This document shows positions 16,622 through 37,394 of a stretch of 64,000 nt of DNA, in pieces. The notes below the pieces were generated by a model. It had not been told where the DNA came from, did no database searches, and saw only the letters and a program-made list of their open reading frames with translations. The position numbers and the translations under genes were made by a program. Origin of the DNA: Rhodamnia argentea. Lineage: Eukaryota > Streptophyta > Magnoliopsida > Myrtales > Myrtaceae. The stretch is taken from positions 5,562,001 to 5,626,000 of the forward strand of contig NC_063158.1 of NCBI RefSeq assembly GCF_020921035.1. The letters are read 5' to 3'. The first letter of the stretch is position 1, and the number at the start of each line of letters is the position of its first letter.

Positions 16622-18570
16622 GCTCCAATCGTATCCTTGCATCATCAGGAACATGAGATTTCTTGGATACTTGTTTACTCGTATGAAGTTCGAAGATTCT
16701 TTAGCCTTCAGCTTCAACTGAGCATATATATATACTGGGAATGAAGTCAAGTTAGTGGATAGGCTGTCAATTTTAGGAATTTGTCATAAATCGTGCTTGA
16801 GTAGTCTTGGAGGAGGTGGAGCTGCCGAATGAAACTCGACCACATTCTACTGGCAGATCAAACAGGAATCGTTGAGGCTAATTGCCGGAATCGTCATCAC
16901 CATGCCAATTCTTTTCTTTTTTTTCCTTTCTCTTTTTTTGTGGTGGTGGGGGAAAGAGGGGGTGCATTTGCATTTTCTTATGGGGTTATTGTTTTGCCGC
17001 ATACAGCAGGCGCTGGGGAGTGAGTTTGTAACGTAGTCTAACAAGATGCGATCGCCTAGTGCGCATGTATTTCAACACGTTATCAATTGATAACACAGTA
17101 GCATGATTATTCAAGCTCTATGCTATAAAGCTCGGCCTGTGTCCTCGAGCTCGGGCAATCGCTAAATTTTTCGACTGCATTGAGACCGGTAAGAACAGCT
17201 ATAAAGGCCGAGAAGGGTATATGTTGGATTGACGCAAACGTTTGATGATCTATACAAACATCCGTTCCATCTACTTTATGTGAAGAATTGAAAGGAATAT
17301 TTGGGTAAAAAAGGGTAGAAAAGGGAAACGGGAAATCCGATTTTGAAGTGTCTGGGCGGGAACCTTGGCGGGAAAGGAAGACACGAAGAGTGGACACGTG
17401 TACATACGAGGCGGACAGCTCAGCAATTATGATCCCTTGTTTGTGTACCTTCGCGGCCGTACGTACGTTGGTATGATTTGCTTTGTAGGAGCTCTTGGCA
17501 CTTTGTAGGAGCTCCTTCTCCACCGTTATAAGGTCCCCCAATTCGACCAAAAAAAAAAAAAAAAAGTTCCCCGAAATTTAAAATCCAACTTCATACCTGA
17601 TCTGACCTCTGACCTGTGTAACCGGTCGTTTCGTCCGTCCTTCGTTTCCCCACCCTTTTTTTTTTTTTTCACAAGTTCCCGTTTCATCGGTCTCTTTTAA
17701 GTGCATACGATTAATTGAAAAGTTAAGACACTCTAAAAAGCGACGCATGAAAATTAGTATAATCTTCCACCCAAAACATAAAAAAAAAAACGAAAGTTAG
17801 CATAATCTCCGATTTCAGATCCGCTTGATTTTGTTGTACTTGAGATAAAGTTCAGGACAACGTTGTCCTTAAACAAGAACAGGCTTTTCCGAAATAGCTC
17901 TTAAGGTAGGTTTGGTTAAGCATTTGAAATGAGTTTTGAAAAAATGTAAATACCTTCAACTTAAAGGGATTTAGGAAAATACTAATTGCGTTTGGTAAAA
18001 TCTCATTTAAAAATAGATTTTGGGTTGAATGGTATTTGGTAAAAATAACATTCCAAAGGGACTTTGAATTTTTAATTTTTAATTAAAAAAATTACCCGTT
18101 CTTGAACTGACGAAGAAGGTAAATTCTAAAAAGGAGGGTAAAATAAAAAATATAAAGAATTGATGAGATTAGTTTTGGAAGTAAAAAAGTCTATAAGCAT
18201 TTGGCCATATGCTGGTCTCTATCAAAATTGAACTTTTAGCTTTTTCAAGATTAGTATTTGACCAAATGTTAATTTAAAGCTGAATCAAATGCTTTAACAT
18301 TCTCTCAATGGACAAATTCGTCTTTGGACTCTTTTCCCGTCGACACTTGTGAATCTTCACGACGAGTGGTGGCGGTGGTAAATTTTTTTTTTTTCGTGGG
18401 AAATACCTCTTTTGATTTCGGACAATTTCACACGTGTCGACGCAACAGCGAGCGGATTAAAGCTTCCCACGCTTTCGGGAACGATCCATTAGCAGTAATC
18501 CGCCCACGAACGTGGACCCCACCGTTTCTTTCTGTGTGGCCAATTATTACCTCGAATTCAAAATGCATTC
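16622..18570. other. Spacer between kinase and RING genes
   Basis: It begins with the 3' untranslated region of the kinase gene. A minus-strand open frame of 147 codons at 17107-17550 has no recognisable domain, so I do not call it. Poly-A and poly-T tracts occur at about 17550-17566 and 17657-17670. A putative MITE lies at about 17910-18305. Confidence 0.4.
17910..18305. repeat. Putative MITE with short inverted ends
   Basis: The left end ggtttggttaagcatttgaa and the reverse complement of the right end, gaatgttaaagcatttgatt, form an imperfect inverted repeat. The AT-rich interior repeats phrases like tttggtaaaa and aaatg. No clear target duplication was found, so the class is open. Confidence 0.35.
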
Positions 18571-18904
18571 TCTCTATCTCGTCCAATTTCTCTCTCTCTC
18601 TCTCCCCTCGAAAACCCTACGAAATCCGCTCCCACCTGTCGATCCGATTCCTTCGGCTTCCCGAATCGTTTCGCTCCGACCCGGAAGCTGATCACGTCGG
18701 TAACAACCATCTCCGATGATTCCGAATCCGGTGATGTTAGCTTCCCTTTCCTCTGATTGTCCTCCGATCGCGTGAATGAGCTTGCTTTTCTCAGGTCGTG
18801 GCCGCGAGCGAGCTCAATTCAGCTTGCTGACTTGCTAATCCTTGCCGGGTTCTTCCCACCAAATTGTGGAGTTGGATTTCAGCTACGGGCTTCGCCTGAC
18901 AGCC

Positions 18905-21371
18905 ATGTACCCGACGAACTCGGCGCCGGTGCAGCGGCGGGGGAACGCCTTGGTCGACGCCGTGGATGCGACCCCGCTCCTCACGCACTCCGTGGCCGAC
19001 CACCTACTCCGCAGCCGGCGCTTCATCCGCCGCCCCGTGCTGCCCCTGCGCGGCGCCGCGGCGCGGCTCCTCCGCCGGGCCAGCGGCCGCCGCATGATGC
19101 TCCGCGAGCCTTCGATGCAGGTCCGCGAGAATGCCGCCGAGCAGCTCGAGACGCGCCAGAGCGACTGGGCCTACTCGAAGCCCATCGTGGCCCTCGACAT
19201 TCTCTGGAACCTGGCGTTCGTCGGCGTCGCTCTTTGCGTCGTCGTGTTGAGCCCGAATGAGAGGCCTGGGGTGCCTCTGCGGCTGTGGGTTCTCGTTTAC
19301 GCGTTTCAGTGCCTGTTTCACGTGGCGTGCGTCGTTGCAGAGTACAAGCGACGGCGTAGGGAGGTGGAGCACGCGGGATTGGGCGGGTCCGGCGCCTGGG
19401 GTGCTGGCGATTTGAATGCTTACCTGAGTCCAGCTTCTGGTTCCGGGAGTGATGGTGGCGAATCAGACGAGTATGGGAATGAACAGAGTAGAGATGAAGA
19501 AGAAACCAGGTATTTGCCCATCGTCCATCAATGTTTTTCTCCTTTTGGCTCCAGATGCTGTCTTGACATTGTAACTTGTGCCCCTGTTTCTCTCCAATGG
19601 GGGGAAAGGAAAATTATGTTTGCAAGATTCGCGATTCAGATATCAAGATTGAAATGCATTTGAAAGCAGCTGCACTGTTTGCATTTTTGCGCAGTGCCTA
19701 GTGTTTTTGCATTATCTCTCCACATGCTTTTATCATAGTTGTGGTTCATTTGAAGTCTGAAATTTCGCCAGGGAAGGCAACCCTGTGGGAGTTTAGTTTT
19801 AAGGCATTTCCTACATGGCAGTGATGCTCTGTCATTCACGAAAGAAGGATGGGGAAAAATGTGTCATCGCTCTTCTCCGTTTTACTTTGCACATCACAAG
19901 TCAAGTGACCCTGTTATATAACTGAATCTTACGATGGTTTCTTAACAGCATCCTAAAGCATTTCGAGTCTGCGAATACGATGTTGTCATTCATCTGGTGG
20001 ATAATCGGGTTTTACTGGGTAACTGCCGGTGGCCAAGATCTGATACGCGATTCACCTCAGCTCTACTGGTTCGAATTCAGACGATAACCTAGATTCCTTT
20101 CCCTTCTTTCTGCCCATTATTTCCGGGATGAACTGTTCTCCTTTTTGAGTGCTTTTAATTATTACTGTTTGCAGGCTCTGTATATCGTTTCTGGCGTTTG
20201 ATGTGGTTTTCGTTGTTATCTGCGTTGCTATTGCGTGCCTGATTGGTATTGCAATATGCTGCTGTCTCCCGTGTATAATCGCAATCCTGTATGCTGTGGC
20301 AGATCAGGTAAAAGAATTTGTGAATATCACCTGTCCTTCAGGGCGATTGGTTTATCAAAACTCAAGTGGCACTATCCTCTTCTTGATTCTCCAACCTAGT
20401 ATTCCCATTCCTCGTCTTCTTTTTGGTTGGGTGATACCCTTCATATGTTTCATGTTTTACTGTTCCTTGTGTGCTTGAATGGCGCATTGCGTGAACACTG
20501 CCTTTTAAAGAAGAAAAAGTAGTTATAAAAGACCAGGAGTTCAGGGCCTAATAAGAGTAACCGAAACACTCAGCGAAGTACAGTTATAATGTGATCTCTG
20601 GCCTGTCGTTTGTAACTATTTGCAGATTCTTTAGTAATAGCCCTAACTAAACTGAAAGTTTGTGCTTTGTTTGTAGAAGTTCCTATAGCACAGCTTAAGA
20701 TGTTTTGCATCTCCTCTTTCTCTCTCTGTATGTGCTTCCTTTCTTTAGAACACAAGCTTACACAGAATGAAGGGGTAGTTTGTAGTAATGATTTTTCAGT
20801 AGTTCAGGTACTTATACTCTGCTTTTTTAATTGTTTCATAATAACAGGAAGGAGCAACACAGGAGGAGATCAATCAGTTGCCTAAGTTCAAGTTCCGCAG
20901 GTTAGGTGATTATGACAAAGCTAATGAGGAAACTCAGCCATCATCTGGAGGGATAATGACGGAATGTGACAGCAGCACAGCTATCGAGCGTGCTCTATCG
21001 CAAGAGGATGCTGTAAGACTTTGTTGTAGACAAATTAATTTGGCTGTTTGTCATCGCTTTGTGATTGCCATTATTGAGGGACCATTCTTCTCATCTGGTG
21101 CTTGCTTATTCATCAGATTCAGAGGACTCGCTTCCATTCTTGATGATTAAACTGGGATTCATATTGACGGTTGCCGACGGCTATTTTGTTGTAGGAATGC
21201 TGCATCTGCCTTTCTGCTTACGAAGATGGATCGGAGTTGAGAGAACTTCCCTGCCGTCACCACTACCACTGCAGTTGCATCGACAAGTGGCTGTACATTA
21301 ATGCAATTTGCCCGCTCTGCAAGTTCAACATTCTAAAGTCTCAGAGCCAGAGTGGAAGCGAAGTAGCATGA
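18905..21371 (+). CDS. Membrane-anchored RING-H2 E3 ubiquitin ligase (At1g12760/At1g63170-like), 5 exons
   Basis: Exons are 18905-19509, 19949-20068, 20175-20307, 20848-21012 and 21195-21371. All introns are GT-AG and the joined frame is 399 residues. The N-terminal 120 residues are basic and GC-rich at the DNA level. Hydrophobic segments follow, including the stretches around [58 protein letters not shown] and the long [20 protein letters not shown] region, so it is a multi-pass membrane protein. The C-terminal RING-H2 has the order C-x2-C ... C-x-H-x2-H-x2-C ... C-x2-C, visible as [32 protein letters not shown] and ICPLCK. It would transfer ubiquitin from an E2 at an internal membrane; its substrate is unknown. 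The ATG chosen is the first in frame with the family N-terminus. An upstream in-frame stretch lacks an ATG. Confidence 0.93.
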
Positions 21372-22072
21372 GGAGTTTTTAGGTTTTTCTAGAGATAAAT
21401 GGTTGGAGATGTCGTCTTTGTTGATAAATGCTTATATTACTAGGCACTCACCTCTAGGAGAGCTTTCCTGTTGCTCCTGCTCAAAGTCATGCATTCTTAA
21501 CGAGCTACTCTCGGTTCTGTTAGCATCTAGGAGGTCTCCCTGTTGGTCAGATTATGATGAATCCTGTCCTGTGTAAATTGTAGAGGATCATCTCAATCTT
21601 ATCTATTTGCTAACGTGAGTATCGTCCGAAATTTGGTGGCGAAGGTCGGCCCGAAAACATGTACCGCCCTTGTGTTCTCAGTTGAGAACCTGAAATTTCG
21701 ATTGGCTCGTGAGGCGCGGCGGCAATCTACGACCATTGGAGGGTTAGGATATGAACGACGTTGGGCTAGCGGGGTGATGGTCAAGGGTTTTTTTCCTTCG
21801 TTTTCTTTGGTCAAAGTGGGTTTGGTACGTTTCATAGGATCCGACTCTAAGGCAAAAACCCACCGAAGCTGAAAAAGAAAAAAAAAAAAAAAGAATTGTC
21901 TGAAAATTATGAGAAACAAAGACAGGAAATGTTTGAAAATCATTAAAAAAAAAAAGACAAAGGCATAAAAAAGAAAGGGGAAAGAGCTCAGAAGCGCTTA
22001 CTTATCATCTGAAGGATCAGACAAATGTGACCGAATCTAGCTGTCACGGAAGCGCAATCATCATCACGGCTC

Positions 22073-22143
22073 TGCACCAGCCGGGAATCGAACCCGGGTC
22101 TGTACCGTGGCAGGGTACTATTCTACCACTAGACCACTGGTGC
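22073..22143 (-). tRNA. tRNA-Gly (anticodon GCC)
   Basis: The minus strand reads GCACCAGTGGTCTAGTGGTA for the acceptor and D-arm, then AGTACCCTGCCACGGTACAG with anticodon GCC in its loop, then the T-arm CCCGGGTTCGATTCCCGG and the closing CTGGTGC plus discriminator A. Acceptor, anticodon and T stems all pair. The A box (TGGTCTAGTGG) and B box (GGTTCGATTCC) for RNA polymerase III are internal. The length of 71 nt is normal, and there is no intron. Just downstream on the minus strand lie runs of T, as expected for termination. Confidence 0.97.
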
Positions 22144-25130
22144 CCTTTAAGTACACCACTCAAGCCAATTTCATATATTTCTTAACCTGCAAACTCCGCT
22201 GAATTCCCCACCCGTAGCTTACCTACTTTCCATCTGGGCCCTCTTTCCTCTCCAGTCTTTTTCCGCGCGCCAAGGTTCCCCGATACAAAGCAAGAGCCCT
22301 CTGCACGATGTCGAGCGCGTACCCAACGCCAATTAGAGGACGGCAAGGTGAATCCACACTACAGGTAAGTCTAGGCTCAGTTGCTCCGTCCCGCGTTCAG
22401 CGGCTAAGACGGTGGCAGTTGGGCCCCGTCACTCCGTTCGACCCATTCCTTTCGCACGATCAACGACCTACGTTCCCTTCTTTCTTTTTTAATTTGACTG
22501 TCTTGTTTAGTTATGTTAATTTGTGTATGAGATCGATATCGACACATCAGTTGTCTATCGGTAGATATTATTATTATTATTATTTGGGTCGCTCGCTAAC
22601 ACGAAATGTTTTAGTCGTGAGATGGTGGTTCCTTTTTATTCGAATTCCAAAGCAGCCAATGCGGAACGAAGTCGTTTCCGCCTGGTTGCCGCGTACGACT
22701 AGTCAAAAGGAAAAAGACCCGCGGTCTGAAATTGCTCCCACTTGCGGGCGTTGCCGCTTATTCCCATTCCCTATTATTACAAATCTGGGTTATTATTCTA
22801 CGTTAATTAATTATAAAGAACATATTCCCTTTTTGCCATTACATATCTGATGTCCGTAGCTGTGGGGCCCGCTTTGAGTTTGTGTTCCTCTTTTTTATGT
22901 CCGTCTCCTTTTTCAAAACAATAATTGGGGGGGGGGCGCATGTCAAATCATGAAAAATAGTATCACATGACGATAGAAATCATAATGTAATAGCTGCTTT
23001 AATTTGCTTATAATTGCTAAATCGGGACTGCTTTAGAATTTAGGAATAAATTGATAAGAATTAAAAATAATTAGAATTAAATTGACATCCATATAATAAG
23101 TTTAGGATTGATCGGATAACTTTTCTCGTGATAAATATAGCTTGGAGACGAAAAATGGAGGGAGCACCTTATTCGAGAGCGAAAAGGCGAACATGAAATT
23201 GGACGGAGGAAATTGCATGCGGACCAAAATGCAATAAAGAAAAGGGAATAAAAGGAGCAGAAAGAAGCAAAAGGATTTCTAAATCAAAGGCATATTTGGA
23301 GGTTGCTTAGACGCCCTCGGTATAGAATCGAACCAATTCGCACATTCTCAGTTACGAACTCTTGTCCAAGAAAAGGTTGTGAGCATAGGTTGCTGGATGT
23401 CCCCACCATCTTCTACGTACATGTTTGCCTTTGCTCTTTCTAGCTGAGATTGTTGATTAGTCGGGGACTAAGCATTGGCATGCGTTGCGCGAAGAATAGA
23501 AAATCATTCATTTTCGACGAAATAAATGGAACCTAATTCACGAAAAAACCACTGAAACAAATACACACGTGATACGATTGGTCCAAACATCTGCGCTAAG
23601 AAGGCGATTTTTTCGAGTTTCCTAATTCACTACTAAGTCGGGCAATTACTAACTGAAAAATTACCAACGCGTTTATTTAATCCATCGTCATTATCTATAT
23701 CTAGCACCTCCAAAAAACAAAAAAAACGGCCGATTATGAACAGGAAATCCATGATTTTATCTCCCGGGGTCGGTAGAACTCTCAAAAGTAAGAACATCGC
23801 GCGAATAAAAACCCGACTTTTCTCTCTTGAGATCCATTAAAAGCCGCAACTCTTTGATTAAATTAGTGAAAAATCGCACTTCCCTTTGACTTGAAGAACC
23901 TAGCTACCCCGGAAAAGACCTGCTCGAGTTCGGCTGGCTTTTGTCCCATTGGTTTTTAATTTTTTATGACCACAGTCGCCAGGAGAGGTCATCAAAGGCC
24001 TCCTCGTCCCAATTGAAGTACATATATATATAAAAGGGACGTACACGACATGATACGATGTAATTTAGAAAAATACACTTGGTCCAGCGTACGTCCTACG
24101 AGAATTCAACTGCAATTTAGAAAGACGTACTGCCTTTTGCTTTTCGAGTTTACATTCTATTCGCGAGGGCTCCTCAATGCATCAACACCCAAAAAAAAAA
24201 AAAAAAATTTGAAATGCTTGAACGACTGAATTAATCCGCGCTATTTATCATCAAGGGAACTTATGCTTATTTTGGCAGAGTTAACTTTTCCTTTTCTTTT
24301 TAATATTTGGGGGGATTAATTTAGTATCATGCATACATTCAATAACCATATATGGGCTTTCTTTCGAATATCGATCGGAAAGATATTAATCGATCCCGAT
24401 ATCACCACAAACTCGGGACGAGCTAGCTTTTCCGACGCCTTGATTGAAAATATCGACCCATCAATCTAGCCAAAAGTCGCATTCGATGGAATGATCGACG
24501 CATGTCGGTCCGAATCGTCATAATCATTTCCCGTGATCCGCACGGATGGGTTATAATAATCACACCTTTGATTTTGGTTAATCCTCGAATGCCTCGGAGA
24601 CCATATTTTTATTTGACGTATCGGTATGTTGTCATTATTATGTCGTGTTTTAGTGATTTTCGATTTCATGTTCGCACCGGCCTGTTTAAGCGAAAAAAAA
24701 AAATAAGGCAATGAATTATGGAAAACCTAATAATTTCCCGCAAGTTCATTTACACGTGGCGCATCGAACGGCTGAGGACCGAAACCATCTTCGGATTGGG
24801 CAAAACCAAAAGCGCCAATCACGTTCATCGGCCTCCCCATCAGCCCGAAAGGTCCACGTGGCGACTCACCGTTCGCTCAATGATTGTCTACCCCACCGGC
24901 AGCGTAGAATTTCCCCTTCTGTACTCCCCGCTGCCCGAACCTTTCCTCGGGCAACCTTTGCTTGGCATCCTTATTCTTTTTTATTTTGTTTTTGTTTTTA
25001 AAGCAACGTTTTCCGACTCAGTTAATTCTTTTTTTTTTTTTTTTTGGTTCACTTAACCATCAAACAAGGCTCACGATTTCCAAAATTCCCGTTAATGAAA
25101 CACGTCATAATTTCAATGCGGATTTATCAT
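22144..25130. other. Spacer, no gene recognised
   Basis: A plus-strand open frame of 180 codons (22308-22850) and a shorter one near 24711-25056 lack domains, intron signals or recognisable sequence. I do not call them. A small (ATT)n run sits at about 22565-22584. Homopolymer A and T tracts are frequent. Two CACGTGGC sites lie near 24.75-24.86 kb. Confidence 0.4.
24753..24862 (+). promoter_or_regulatory. Pair of CACGTGGC G-box/ABRE-type sites
   Basis: Exact CACGTGGC octamers at 24753-24760 and 24855-24862, about 102 bp apart and in the same orientation. CACGTGGC is a classical G-box/ABRE core bound by bZIP and bHLH factors. The nearest gene downstream starts at 26040, so a role in its regulation is possible but distant. 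Confidence 0.4.
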
Positions 25131-25560
25131 AAATTAAATTTACGAAAAATTTTAAACTTGATACATCCGTAGTAAATTAATTTAAAATTAATTTTTTGAT
25201 CGTAAAAAATCTCGGATCGATATATCCGTGACAAAGTTACATTCTTTAAGTTATTATTAAATTTTATTGTCAAATTGCTCAATTAGATAACACGTGATAG
25301 TGACAAGTATACTAATATGGGATTTTTGCCTTATGTTTGCGATACATATATCAATTTGAAAATTTTCTTAGTATTAATTTAATTTTACGAAAATTAACAT
25401 AGGGTAAATTTATCACTTGTATATCAGTTTGAAGTTTTTAGTGATAGAAAAATTAATTTGAGAGTAAACTTATCGCAAATGTATAAATTTTTAGGATTTT
25501 TTGATCAGAAAATTAATTTGAAGTAAGTTTATTAAAAATATATCAATTTAGGATTATAGC
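25131..25560. repeat. Fold-back element copy D
   Basis: A diverged, AT-richer copy of the same family. Left units (acgaaaaattttaaacttga, tacatccgtagtaaatt) are mirrored by right units (gggtaaatttatcacttgta, tatcagtttgaag). The centre, caaattgctcaattagataa followed by cacgtgatag, again keeps CACGTG. It lies 0.5-0.9 kb upstream of the malic enzyme start codon. Confidence 0.65.
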
Positions 25561-25780
25561 CTTTGTTACAAGTGAAATTCAAGGTCGGGACCTCCACCAA
25601 AAGCTGATTTTACTTTCATACAATTACAACCTCTCTGCTGCCCGTAGAAATTCGGGCAGGCTTTCCGGTCTCTCGACAGCTTCACCGTTTCATGCCTCCG
25701 CAGCACGACCAAAACAAAATCTCCAGCAGATCAGGAAAATTCATTTTAAAAAGAAAAAAAAGCCAAAATTTTGACCGGAC

Positions 25781-25789
25781 TATATAAAG
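25781..25789 (+). promoter_or_regulatory. TATA box of the NAD-malic enzyme gene (putative)
   Basis: TATATAAAG lies 251 bp before the ATG at 26040, preceded by a TTGACC W-box-like motif at 25771. Transcription would start near 25812-25820, giving a leader of about 225 bases that includes a poly-T/TAG stretch shortly before the ATG. Confidence 0.55.
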
Positions 25790-26039
25790 TGCTCCCAGCA
25801 ACGAAGCCGATGAGACTCGCCGGTCGTGTCTCTCGCTCAGTCCAGTTCAGACACCGATCTCCGTCGTCTTAGCTCGCGAAGCTGCAATCTCACCGTGCAG
25901 GCCATGACGAACTAGCCGAATCGGAGTGACTGTTCGGAGCTTCGCTCTCCCGGTTCGTCGTCTGTTTGGATCTCCGCTCCTGGTTTTGTTTGTCCGGCGA
26001 TCGGGGAGCCGTGTGCTTTTTTTTTTTTTAGGGCAAAGG

Positions 26040-34260
<8,221 letters not shown>

Positions 34261-35029
34261 AGCCTCCACCTTCCAATCTATCCGCAGAGGTTAATAAAAT
34301 ACTGGACGAGATAAAGTGTAGCCACGCGGACGACTCGAGTTGTAGACGACTCATGAGTCTCACGTGAAGAACGATGATGAAGAAAGATTCAGGACTAGGA
34401 ATATGCTACTACTACTGCTACGGGTGAACACACTTTTAACTCTAGATTATTTGTGCGGGCATTTGCCAGGTGAATCACTGCGGTATTTGCATATGGTGGT
34501 GTTAAGACTTTAGATGATCAATTTTATGGCTGTTCCCATACTTCTTTCCCTGAAAGCTGATGTCCTCTTGTTATGTGAATCTCCACGCTGATGAATCTCA
34601 CCAGCCGAACGCAGCAAGACATGCTTATAGATGCATTCAAGGCACACATTTGCATTCATGTTTCAACTATTAAACGTGCTATGTAATCTGACTGAAGAGT
34701 CCTAAAATCAACCATTCAATCTTGTTCACGTAAAACGTGCAAGGTCATCGACCGGTTATCTATTGCAAGTCACCGGTGCTTGTTTTTCTCTCAACCACAA
34801 GTTTGAGAGGTACAGGAAGATATCACAAATGAGGAATGCAACGACGTAATTCCCATCACTGAGAGGATGTGAGATTGAACCCAAGTAAAACATCTAAAGC
34901 AGTCGGATATGAAATATCAATCTGTTGAGGGCCGTGATCTACAACTAGACCATCATCTAGTTTGCCACATGGTAGAGATAGCTGAGATAGAATTTCCATT
35001 CACAAGGAAGACTATACTACTGTCTTCAA
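34261..35029. other. Convergent 3' spacer between malic enzyme and SDR genes
   Basis: Holds the 3' flanks of both genes. An aataaa-like signal (ttaataaaatac) occurs at about 34291. No other gene is seen. Confidence 0.5.
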
Positions 35030-37394
35030 TCAAAATTCTGACTCTTCCTTCCTAACAAAGAAGCAGCCAGAAGGACCACCTTTTGGAAGAAGTGCCAGCT
35101 TCACTGGGCTTTCGGCACCTTCCTCAACCGGCAGGATGCCGGTGTTGAAGTTGATGTCCGTCTTGACAAATCCGGGGCACACGCAATTGACAGCGATACT
35201 CGGGTACTTCTTTGTGAGAATCCTAGTGTAAGCATTCATGGCCGCTTTCGAGATGCTGTAAGCGGGCATGAAGGCAGGCCACCCTTTGGCTTTGGACGAA
35301 CCGTTCTTGGAGTCTGCGAGGAAAGCCTTCATGATCCCCTCCACTTTCTCTTCCGTGATGTTCTCGGGATCACTCAGAATTCCCCTGGCCCATTCATTAG
35401 ACATTCTCTGAAGAAAAAAAATCACCAAAATTAACACATCCTCAGCATACAAGCAGCTTCAATCCAGGGATTAGACAGAGCTACAAATGCAAAATGGAGT
35501 TGAAGGCTTGAATGCAAATGCATATTATACAAATCCAGAAGATAAGTAAACAAAAACATGAACGAGTGAAGCCTTCATGGGTTACGGTCCTTTAATTATC
35601 CAGCAATATATTTCTGGTGCGACCCCATCCTAGAAGTAAGCTAATTCCACAAAATGGACTCTTTATCAAGGTGAAGGCCACCTTAGGGCGAACACTCTCG
35701 CTCGATAGTTGTCCTAAGAAAGGTTTATCTTTCGCGATTGATGCAGAAGCCTCTTGCCAAGAATCAGACCTAATGCAATCGACCAGAATGTAGATACCAT
35801 TTACAAAACTCAAATGGATGAATTCTAAGAAACCATAAACTAGAGAGCATCAGCATGGAAATATATACATCTAGGAGGAATTTCTTGCATTACAATAGCA
35901 AGCTGATGAAAAATGGGGCACAACTCGGTCATAAGGTTCAGTGGTTCACCTCTTACTAATGATCACTAATCACCTATTTTGAGTCATTTCCTATGGTCAT
36001 CGGGGCCCCTTTCCCATTCTGTATTATATATCCGCTTAGTGGGTTTCATCAACTACTGAAATCTGTCCCACATTCCTGATTAATCTAAGTTCAAATTTTC
36101 GACAACCTAGTCTATGAACTCTGTGCTCACCTCAAGCTTCCCCATGCTGGATGAAACATTCACTATCCTCGGCGAATCAGATAGTTGGAGGAGGTCGATA
36201 TGAGCCTCCACCATTCGTTTGGCCCCGTAATAGTTTGTTTCAATACACGCCTCAGCTACTTCATAAGGTTGGGTCATGATTTCGCTCCAATTGACTTGGG
36301 CACCTTCCTGCATCAAGAAGGAAGTTGCTCATAATCAAGTAATATTGGAAGACTAACCACTTAAAGATTCATTTATCTCGACTTTCAAAAAGTAGGCGGG
36401 TTTCCCTCTCTTAGTATGCAATCCATTTATTCAAATGGTGATTGTTTTACTCCACTATGTTGCAAAAGTAGATGCTTCATGCTATATACTTCCTGGCAGT
36501 TCGCACAGAAAAAAAGAACCGACACCAACACGACATTATATGATTTGTAGACTAACCAGGTTCTTGAGAAACCAAGCATAATTTGCCAGCTCCATGGCAG
36601 GAAAAAAACTGACTGAAAAATAAAATAAAATAAAATTCGATGGCTTGTTGTAAAACCAGTTCTGATCTTTGCTTGATCCGCCTAATGCATGAGGAGAGAG
36701 TTCAAAACTAAGAAACTTCCAGTTCCAAAGTTCATGTAAAGCAATTCTTTCCACCGGGGGAGCTTGCACCCTTCACATACTCAACTGTTATAAATGCTAG
36801 AAAATCAAGGATTCGAGAACTTGCCTTACCAAAACCGGAGGCCCTTAAAGCATCACCATCTATAATGGCTCCAGTAACCCCGGCATTGTTCACCTGGACA
36901 AAACTTTCCATTGTTTATTGCAAGTTTTCAGTATTGGGTTGACAAACGGCGGGGTCAAATAATGATTGGAAATGCATATATATATATATACCAATATATC
37001 CAGCTTTCCGAATTGGGTCTTGACGAAATTTGCAAGGGCTAAAATGCTAGAGGGATCGGAGACGTCAAGCTGATGAAAAACTAGGTAGTCAGACAGACCC
37101 GAGTCTTTCAGCTTGTGAATTGCTTCAAGCCCTCTTTTCTCATCTCTAGATGTTAACACCACCACAATCCCATTTGAAGCCAGCTGCCTGCATATCTCAA
37201 ATCCAATTCCCTTGTTTGCACCAGTAACGACAGCATACCTAAGTAAATCCGAAATGGGAGGGATAAGAAGAGGTTTTTGCAGAACAGTATGAACAAACAA
37301 ATAGAATGCATGACCTTACCCAAAAAAAAAAAAAAAACAAATAGAATGCATGCATAAAACTCATTAGAGACTACCTCTTTGTTGATCCTTCCAT
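35030..37394 (-). CDS. Short-chain dehydrogenase/reductase, SDR114C type ((+)-neomenthol dehydrogenase / carbonyl reductase-like), 5 exons
   Basis: A classical monomeric-type plant SDR that reduces ketones or aldehydes with NADPH; the substrate cannot be told from sequence. Exons on the minus strand: 37394-37375, 37238-36992, 36893-36825, 36307-36131, 35407-35030. They join to 296 residues, the usual family length. The tiny first exon encodes MEGSTKR. Then come the cofactor motif [14 protein letters not shown], the serine of IVNVSSSMG, and YSISK as the catalytic YxxxK. The C-terminus [18 protein letters not shown] is typical of the group. Exon 3 must end at GGTAAG followed by GCAAGT, i.e. a GC-AG intron with a perfect GC-donor consensus. 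A GT four bases earlier would break the frame to exon 4. The gene is intact and is one of three SDR copies in the window. Confidence 0.93.

Noticed and set aside
17107..17550. Minus-strand open frame of 147 codons after the kinase gene
   Set aside because: No recognisable domain, composition bias of coding DNA or splice context; ends in the 3' flank of the kinase gene.
18757..19260. Arg/Pro-rich open frame overlapping the RING gene
   Set aside because: Out-of-frame shadow of the GC-rich first exon of the RING-H2 gene.
22308..22850. Plus-strand open frame of 180 codons beyond the tRNA
   Set aside because: Contains an (ATT)n run and T-rich low-complexity text and resembles no family; most likely chance.
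36825..36835. GT at 36828-36829 as the donor of SDR intron 3
   Set aside because: Using it leaves one extra base and breaks the frame into exon 4 at the only good acceptor; the GC donor restores phase and agrees with the paralog.
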